This document shows positions 58,230 through 64,000 of a DNA stretch of 64,000 nt, in pieces (the stretch's first letter is position 1; every line of letters starts with the position of its first letter). Below the pieces are notes generated by a model. It did not search any database, was not told where the DNA came from, and worked only from the letters and a program-made list of their open reading frames with translations. The stretch covers positions 3,782,001-3,846,000 of the forward strand of contig OZ004588.1 in assembly GCA_963924555.1 (NCBI GenBank), given 5' to 3'. The stretch is from Crambe crambe (taxonomy: Eukaryota; Porifera; Demospongiae; Poecilosclerida; Crambeidae). Made by a program: the position numbers and the translations under genes.

Positions 58230-58770
58230 GAACTTACAATATACTGTCACTTAGTGCAGTCTAGAACTGAAATGGAGAAAGTTGAATATTGTGTCTCCAC
58301 TGTAGCTCTGGACTTCTCACTTGGAGGTCCTTGTCTCAGTTCTTACTGCAGTCACACTTGCTTGCTTGTCTCAAATGACAATGCAAATCAGTTTACTCTT
58401 GAGCTAGTTAACAGCATCACCTAACCACATACCTCAATATCTACAAGCACATTACAAGCAACAACCCAAGAACCAAATTTAAAGTTAGTGCTTTCTAGCT
58501 CTATAGAAAGCATGCATGAAGAAATCCTTTAGTTAAAAACATGTTTACTATATCATCATTCTATGAAACATTTCCCTGATTCCTCATTGATTCTTAAATA
58601 ACTTCAAACCTGAAATACAGTCACTTGATTAGAATAGTATAGAACTGAAATGGAGAAAATCCATGAATATCATGTCTCCAATAATTTGGCAGTAGTTCCT
58701 CTTGCTCTGGACTTCCCACTTGGTTGTTACTTCTTGCAGTCTTACTTGTCAAATAACAATCAGTTTACTC
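58230..58770 (+). pseudogene. Two relics of the Roc-COR exon in gene 2 intron 4
   Basis: Positions 58260-58370 and 58630-58740 keep GAATATCATGTCTCCAATAA, AGTTCCTCTTGCTCTGGACT and GGACTTC.CACTTGG, followed by the AGCTAGTTAACAGCAT...CCTCAATATCTACAAG block. They correspond to 61795-61925 of the intact exon, are in the same direction, and are broken. Confidence 0.65.
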
Positions 58771-59052
58771 TTGAGCTAGTTAACAGCATTACATAACGAC
58801 ATACCTCAATATCTACAAGCACATTACAAGCATATGCATGCAAATTTACAAGCCATTTGTAATGCGATTACAGGAAGGTTAGGGGAAGATTCAAAGAGTT
58901 ATGTTCGTGGAGTTGATATCAAGGCAAGGCCATCATCCAAATCCAAGAAAAGCCAAGAACTACTTCTAGTTCAGATCATTGATGAAACTTCAGTTATGTC
59001 AGCTCCAGGACTTACAATAAATAGAAAACAAAGAAGAAATATAAAGATTTAG
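58755..59052 (+). pseudogene. Open block HIPQYLQAHYKH...GRLGEDSKSYVRG, unknown
   Basis: This is the longest form of a block found at least nine times in both introns. It can encode LQAICNAITGRLGEDSKSYV and SKKSQELLLVQIIDETSVMS before a stop at 59050. The gene 1 form (10265-10510) is similar but has lost the frame. It may be the remains of an exon of a related gene carried along with the GTPase exon fragments. It is not recognised. Confidence 0.4.
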
Positions 59053-60185
59053 ATATTCAACTGGACACATTGAAGGCTTACCATCTATAATGAGCTTTCT
59101 ATCACCTCATAGAAAAGAATCACCTGTTCCTTAGATTGATGAATTTGAGCATTTAGTTTTCATAAGGTTTATATGATGAAGCACTAGCTATATGATATTG
59201 AATTAACAAGGTCTCAAATTGCATCTTGGGACCAATTAGCTCTTTATGGAATCAGTGTAAATACCATAATCGTATAAATTTTCAGAGGTTTAAAATTTCA
59301 TGATTTCCGGAGCTGTTCCTATAATAAAGAATTTCTGCAGATCTAATTTACACATGGAAAATAATGCATGCGCATAATAGCTATATCATTGCCTGCTGCT
59401 GGGGCCGAGTGACATGCATGATGGCTACCTTCTCGTGATTTGTGGCTACTACAGAGAAACCTAGATAGTCCCCCAAAAAGAAGAAAAGCTGGGCTGGCAA
59501 TGCCAGACTAAAATCTGGACTGCTACAGAAAGCGAGACACTTCATTGTAGAAGAGAGACAGGTAATGGCCATGATCCCGCATCACGCACGCATGCACATC
59601 GTTATCATTATGATGTCATAGTATTTCAAGGATTCTGATCGACTACGAAAAAAACGAAAATAAAATCCCATCGAACGATTACAGTATATTTTTTCACTGC
59701 TACTACTTTTCAGGAATGTGATAAGTATATATTATTAGTTTGATAGGAAGGCACTATTGGCATTATCAGGTTCTCCACCATTGGCTGACTAAAATGGTAC
59801 TAGGTAGCTAGCTATCTTGTCAATTACTTGATTGCTGATTGATTCTTGACCTTACGTAATTTGGAGCTGGCTACCACTAACATGATCAGCACTCACTTGG
59901 CAGCTAGTGAGCATAAAGAAAGAAGAAAGGAAATTGTTTTGTTTATCATTCCACTATCATATCTGGAATATAGTAGAATGTCCTTACATGTGCATGCAAA
60001 AAACTGTTACGTAATGTCCAAGAAAAAACTGCAGGACAGTATGCAATGATGTTCTATGTCTTGTGTGTGTAACACATACCAAGTAGAAAAAAATTAAATT
60101 TGAGTGGGTGTATTAAATATTAGTAATATAATTTATACATGCACAATGACATTCGTCTGTTTTTTATTTCATTGACTACCCGTAG

Positions 60186-62330
60186 GTTCCGCTGAGTCAC
60201 GTCGACTGTATAACGAAGCAATGAAGCAGGGACACGTAAAGTCCCAGATCAACAAAGCCCTCCTTTATGGGGCTCCAGGAACCGGAAAATCAAGTTCGAT
60301 CGACCTTTTTGTCGGTAACCCTCCAAGACAAGCCAGAATAAGCACTCCTTTAGCTGCTCGTCCAATTACAATGATTCACATGGGAGTAACATCAAAGGAG
60401 TGGAAAAAGCTTCATCCAAAAGAACGGAAAGAAATTCTAGCAAGGGCCATATATGCTCAGCTTCATGCCAACGACGCAAATTCAGGTGAAGATTGTGAGG
60501 CATCAGCTAATTCTGGTGAGAGTTCTGATTCTGATGAAATATTAACGACTCCTGAGCATAAAGAAGCTCGTAGTAAAGAGGATAAGTCATCACGTGACGT
60601 ACATCCATGAGTACACCCAGCAACTCCTTCCAGTCTAACATCTGCTAGCAAACCAAAGAAAGGTTCTCATTCAAAGGAAAAGATTTCACTGCCATCCCTT
60701 GGCACACACGATGAACTAACAAAATTATTGGATGAAATTTCCAAATCAGATGATCTTGAAGCTTTACCTGTCTTCCGGAAAGTTAAACTAATCGATTCTG
60801 GTGGACAACCGCAATTTCATGAGGTGTTACCTGTATTTCTTCGTCGCATGTCCCTCTACATATTTGTCTTCAAGTTGTCAGAAGAACTCGCCACCAAGCC
60901 CATGGTAGAATATTTTGGGGAGGATGGGAAACGTGTGGGGACACCTTACCAATCAGCTCAGTCCAATGAACAGCTATTGAAGCACTGCCTTCGCACTTTG
61001 CACACTCACAGATCGTCTCCCGATACTAAAGGTGAGTGCTCCAAAATCATGATCGTAGGGACCCACAGGGACGAAGAACACCTGTGCACGACCGAGACAA
61101 GAGAGGAGAAGAACAAGAAGTTAGAAGAGCTGTTACTGCCGATGTTCCAAGAGGAAGTCGTCTATTACAACCTGGCAGAAAATGAGGTGATCTTTCCAGT
61201 CAATACCAAAAATCCTGAAGAGCTTGATAAGAGTACAGCTAGAGATATCCAAAGTGTAGTCCTAACAAAGTGTATGCCTGATCCCATTGATGTGCCCCTT
61301 CAGTATTTCTCTTTGGAAATTATCCTTGAAGAAGTCAGCCTTTCTTTAGACAGAGGGGTATTGAGCAAAGAAGAATGCCTTAGAGCAGCAGATAAACTTT
61401 TCTTTAATGAGCATACACTGGATGCAGCTCTCCAGTTCCTAGATGAAATTTCATCAGTCTTTTATTTCCCCGAGGTTCTGGATGGTGTTGTATTTACTAA
61501 CCCTCAAGTCCTTTTGGATAAGGTAACCGAGTTGGTGGAGATTACCTATTGCTTGAGAGAAAAGGTTGGTGGAAAAGCACTTTGTGCACTCTCTGGAGGC
61601 TGGAAGAAGTTTAAAGATCATGGCATTGTTAGCTTAGAGCTTCTGCAAGAGAAAGAGTTTAATAAGCATTATGTGCCTGATATCTTTACTCCTGTAGATC
61701 TGGTCAAGCTCTTTAGAAAGTTGCTCATCATAGCTGACTTTAGTGCTTCCGAGTACATCATGCCTGCCCTCCTTCCTGTCCTTGAAACTGAGAAGGTTCA
61801 TGAATATCGTGTCTCCAAAGATTCGCCTGTAGCTCCTCTTGCTCTGGACTTCCCACTTGGAGGTCCTCGTCTTGGTACTTACTGCAGTCTTACCTGCTTT
61901 CTTGTCTCCAATGACAACCAGTTTCCTTGTCCTTGGAAAATAGTGTTGCTTCCTCATTCCAACACTCCAGCTTGCCTGAATCGAAACTGCACCAAATTCA
62001 TGGTGCCAGGCTTTCCTGGCTCTGTCACTTTGATTGACACATTTACACATTTTGAAATACATATGCACACTGCTGAAAAAGTACGCAGCAAGATGTGTTC
62101 CTTTGTCTCTCAAGCCATTTTTGCGGGTCTGAAGAAAGCAACAGTGGTCCTTGGCTACAACAACTCCATCCCATCTAAGGCACTGCTCTGTCCGTGTGAT
62201 GGTAGTGACCCTCATGTTGCTACATTTGGAGATGGAATCTGGACCTGCAGTCAAGATTGCAATACGTTTGGAGAGTTAACTTCTAGACAATCACCATGGT
62301 GTGAGAAAGAAGATGACTTCCCTACAAAAT
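60186..62330 (+). CDS. Gene 2 exon 5: Roc-COR GTPase region with an in-frame TGA
   Basis: The exon spans acceptor CTACCCGTAG to donor GTAAGT, phase 1 at both ends. Counting from the Met at 60221, Walker A is GAPGTGKSS, and G3 is DSGGQ (residues 192-196) with the canonical Gln. GTHRD follows, then COR and the unassigned Cys-containing tail. A TGA at 60608-60610 lies in the acidic/Ser linker between G1 and G3. At this point gene 2 carries nine extra bases relative to gene 1 (HP-stop-VHP for HLQ). The frame is otherwise open on both sides with no frameshift, and the downstream part remains very similar to gene 1. In-phase splice sites around the stop exist (see findings). Confidence 0.82.
60608..60610 (+). 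other. In-frame TGA in the Roc linker of gene 2
   Basis: Codons around it read GAC GTA CAT CCA TGA GTA CAC CCA GCA. Gene 1 reads GAT GTA CAT CTC CAA GCA. The frame is unchanged on both sides. It may be a true nonsense change, a sequencing error, or spliced out. Confidence 0.9.
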
Positions 62331-62433
62331 GTAAGTCCATAGCTATAAATGCATACATAACATACATACATATACATACATCATACACACATTAAACCCT
62401 CATTCAATATCTTTTTTCTATCTCTGTATACAG
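62331..62433 (+). other. Gene 2 intron 5 with CATA repeats
   Basis: A 103-nt phase-1 intron (GTAAGT...TATACAG) with CATACATA units. It matches the gene 1 intron 13423-13550. Confidence 0.85.
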
Positions 62434-62708
62434 CTCCATTGGACCTGAAAACAGTTCAAGTAGAGTTGTGGGATGTTAAGTGCAAGTGGTACAACCTCGG
62501 TTTGGAGCTGGACTTGGACAAATCAAGTCTTGATGCCATCAGTGCAAACCGCCGTGAACAAGTGGAGGACTGTTTTCGAGAAGTTCTTTCTCAATGGCTC
62601 GATTTAGCTACACCTTCTCCCTCATGGAAGGCACTGGTGAAGGCACTGAGGTCTCCAGCTGTGGACTTTCCTCAAGTAGCCTCCAAGATTGAAAGCAAGT
62701 ACATTTGA
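62434..62708 (+). CDS. Gene 2 terminal exon: C-terminal Death domain
   Basis: A 103-nt intron ends TCTGTATACAG. The exon encodes LKTVQVELWDVKCKWYNLGL, CFREVLSQWLDL and PSWKALVKALRSPAVDFPQV and stops at TGA 62706-62708. It fits a six-helix Death domain and is very similar to gene 1's last exon. It has one extra residue in the loop before PSW. Confidence 0.85.
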
Positions 62709-62799
62709 ACATTAGACAATATTCCTATTCCCTGTAACCATTAGCTATTCTTGGAAGTCTGTAGCATGTATCATTAGTGTTTGGAATAATCTGTTTTCA

Positions 62800-62805
62800 A
62801 ATAAA
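62800..62805 (+). promoter_or_regulatory. Poly(A) signal of gene 2
   Basis: AATAAA lies 92 nt past the stop in an A-rich context, as in gene 1. Confidence 0.7.
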
Positions 62806-62810
62806 AAAAA

Positions 62811-63510
62811 TTTTACCACAACTGGCTTTTTTTTTTTTTCTTCTTCTTTTCCTCCCTCCAAGGGCCAACAGCTGCATAGAAAAAAAATAGGACATATATA
62901 ATATTGTCTGGTTCCATAGACGTCTGCACTGAAGAGAAAGGACATCCAAGCTGCGGTTGATAAAGGGTCTGGCCACACGAGACTATATAGGTTGTCCTTA
63001 TTTTATGTATACCACAAGGGTACCTTTATATCAGTTGTTCCATTGTTGGTTAAGCAGCATCAAGAGCTCTTTTCTGTTTAATTGTATCACAAAGATGCTT
63101 GATCATGTGGGTTCAATTCATTACATCATCTGCACACATGGCGAGACTTAGCGTGTCCATTATTCAGAAGTTCCACTGTTCAATGGTTATACACATCATA
63201 AATATTCACTGCTGAGATTATGAAGACAGTAGTAAGCTAGCTACACGCATGCCATTAATTTTAAGGATGAAATGGTTGTTCACAGGAAAACAAACAACTG
63301 TATGCATACACAGTTCTCGTGATGATTTGTCAGATCCTATAACATATATAGACTGTGATGTAAATATATGTGTGCATATGTACATGTGTGTGTGCACCAC
63401 GTGCGTGCGTGCATGCATGTGTTCATGTGTGTGTGCATGTGTGTGGTGTGTATGTAGGAGGTATTTAAGACAGAAAAAAAAAGGCAACTTTTGGAAATAC
63501 TTGTCTGCCA
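62811..63510. other. 3' flank of gene 2, no gene seen
   Basis: It contains a T run (62827-62840), AT-rich unique-looking DNA and, at 63370-63460, a TGTG/TGCG-rich microsatellite-like stretch. Open frames on both strands over that stretch are compositional. Confidence 0.6.
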
Positions 63511-63515
63511 CTCTA

Positions 63516-63809
63516 CATGAACTAGTAGATCCATGAACTAATACATTCATGCAGATCTATGAACTAATGATACACTGTGCAGATCTATGAACTAATAATA
63601 CATTGCACAGATCCATGAACTAGTATATTATGCACTTCTTGGCTAAGATAGCTACTGACCATCAGGTATGTAGCTAATAGCTAGCTTGCAAGTGTTAGGT
63701 AATAGACAAAGCCCAAATAGCAAGAATCAACCAATGTGGCAACATATGAAATAGCCAGTGGATCTGCATAATGTATTAGTTCATGGATCTGCATAATGTA
63801 TTAGTTCAT
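63516..63809. repeat. Foldback of ~30-bp units (GATCCATGAACTAATACAT)
   Basis: Three to four direct units (63516-63632) are answered by two inverted units (63760-63809: GGATCTGCATAATGTATTAG). The spacer is about 125 bp. It is probably a small foldback element. Confidence 0.75.
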
Positions 63810-64000
63810 TATAATAGCCTGTGCTTAAAAACTGTTTTTGTTGGTTTAGTTTGTTGTTGTTTTTTTGAAAGATGCAATGGAGGAAAATTTTTCTAGCAAG
63901 TTTCTAGGAACACAAACCTATCAGGAAAATAGCCTGATCAAGTAACATGTGGCATAAAAATCTTATCAGTTGCACAAAGTCAGTTGTCATGGTTATCCCA

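Larger units (their letters stand above)
52812..60185 (+). other. Gene 2 intron 4
   Basis: The 7.4-kb intron is alignable in blocks with gene 1 intron 2445-11286. It holds TTG repeats (52934-52989 and 53954-54003), a copy 2-specific insertion with hairpins (55491-56575) and exon relics (58230-58400 and 58600-58770). It also holds an open block at 58834-59052. At 56830-57020 a repeated AACCCTACATCGCTG motif occurs. No additional complete exon is seen. Confidence 0.6.
34942..62805 (+). other. Gene 2: complete Death / Roc-COR GTPase gene, six exons
   Basis: Exons are 34942-35350, 39396-39662, 45185-45406, 52548-52811, 60186-62330 and 62434-62708. Their lengths (409, 267, 222, 264, 2145, 275) sum to 1194 codons. 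Every junction is phase 1 with GT...AG. The order is N-terminal tail, three Death-like domains, Roc-COR, C-terminal Death. The only fault is an in-frame TGA at 60608-60610. Taken literally it ends the protein at about 528 residues, before G3 and COR. The gene is therefore a nonsense allele or young pseudogene, or it splices around the stop. Paralogue of gene 1. Confidence 0.82.
51743..62810 (+). repeat. Segmental duplication, copy 2 (partner of about 1-13970)
   Basis: From ATTGTATTGCTATTGGTCAA (51743, window base 1) the two copies share intron, Death exon, intron blocks, Roc-COR exon, small intron and last exon in the same order and strand. Copy 1 carries two extra TTAA elements and the 7881 foldback. 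Copy 2 carries extra sequence at about 55491-56575, 56803-58250 and 59260-59690. The left limit of the copy lies outside the window for copy 1. Confidence 0.9.

Noticed and set aside
59381..59572. Minus-strand frame with a hydrophobic stretch in gene 2 intron 4
   Set aside because: It lies in sequence absent from the gene 1 intron, with no splice sites or homology that I can support.
60608..60610. TGA read as selenocysteine
   Set aside because: The paralogue has no Cys there, the site lies in a disordered linker, and no SECIS-like element was recognised in the 3' region.
60611..60620. A 10-base intron GTACACCCAG next to the TGA
   Set aside because: It is far below any functional intron size and would break the frame.
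61634..62254. 206-codon minus-strand frame
   Set aside because: It is the reverse shadow of the Roc-COR exon, and the equivalent frame is not kept in gene 1.
63218..63550. His/Thr-rich frames near the right end
   Set aside because: They are translations of a TGTG/CACA-type microsatellite with no homology seen.
1..64000. tRNA and rRNA genes
   Set aside because: No cloverleaf with A and B box or rRNA core motif was recognised by reading; a covariance-model scan was not possible.

Overview
The window looks like nuclear DNA of an animal, most likely a sponge (Porifera). It is AT-rich, its coding blocks are split by introns with canonical GT...AG ends, and it holds animal-type DNA transposons (Merlin/IS1595-like, Tc1/mariner-like, pogo-like, TTAA-target and hAT-like MITEs). 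Its main genes are multi-domain Death / Roc-COR GTPase proteins of a kind expanded in sponges. The species call is inference; nothing bacterial, such as operons or Shine-Dalgarno sites, is seen.

The centre of interest is a pair of paralogous plus-strand genes made by segmental duplication. Gene 1 enters from the left edge: a Death-domain exon (2181-2444), a large Roc-COR GTPase exon (11287-13422), a C-terminal Death exon (13551-13822) and a poly(A) signal at 13962. Gene 2 is complete (34942-62708): an N-terminal exon with a myristoylation-like start, three Death-domain exons (39396-39662, 45185-45406, 52548-52811), the Roc-COR exon (60186-62330), a C-terminal Death exon (62434-62708) and a poly(A) signal at 62800. 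Every intron is phase 1, so each Death exon is a symmetrical module. The predicted products are membrane-anchored or cytosolic signalling GTPases that would recruit partners by Death-Death contacts. Gene 2 carries an in-frame TGA in the Roc linker (60608-60610). Gene 1 is open there but has Leu where gene 2 has the canonical switch II Gln.

Between the genes lie relics of a third, decayed paralogue with a different terminal Death-like exon (14187-15750), a MITE, and about 16 kb (16.1-32.2 kb) of decayed, repeatedly duplicated units with recurring exon-like pieces. A few of these pieces have intact splice sites and could belong to a real plus-strand gene, whose possible last exon is split by a Merlin element (33243-34658).

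The introns of gene 2 are full of insertions: a 558-bp TIR element in intron 1; a pogo-like relic split by another element in intron 2; a 28-bp minisatellite of about 49 copies, a decayed gene-like relic and a decayed Tc1/mariner transposase in intron 3; and fragments of the gene's own GTPase exon in intron 4. Because the two genes are paralogous, several insertions can be compared with an empty site in the other copy. For two TTAA-flanked elements in gene 1 the empty site is base-precise.
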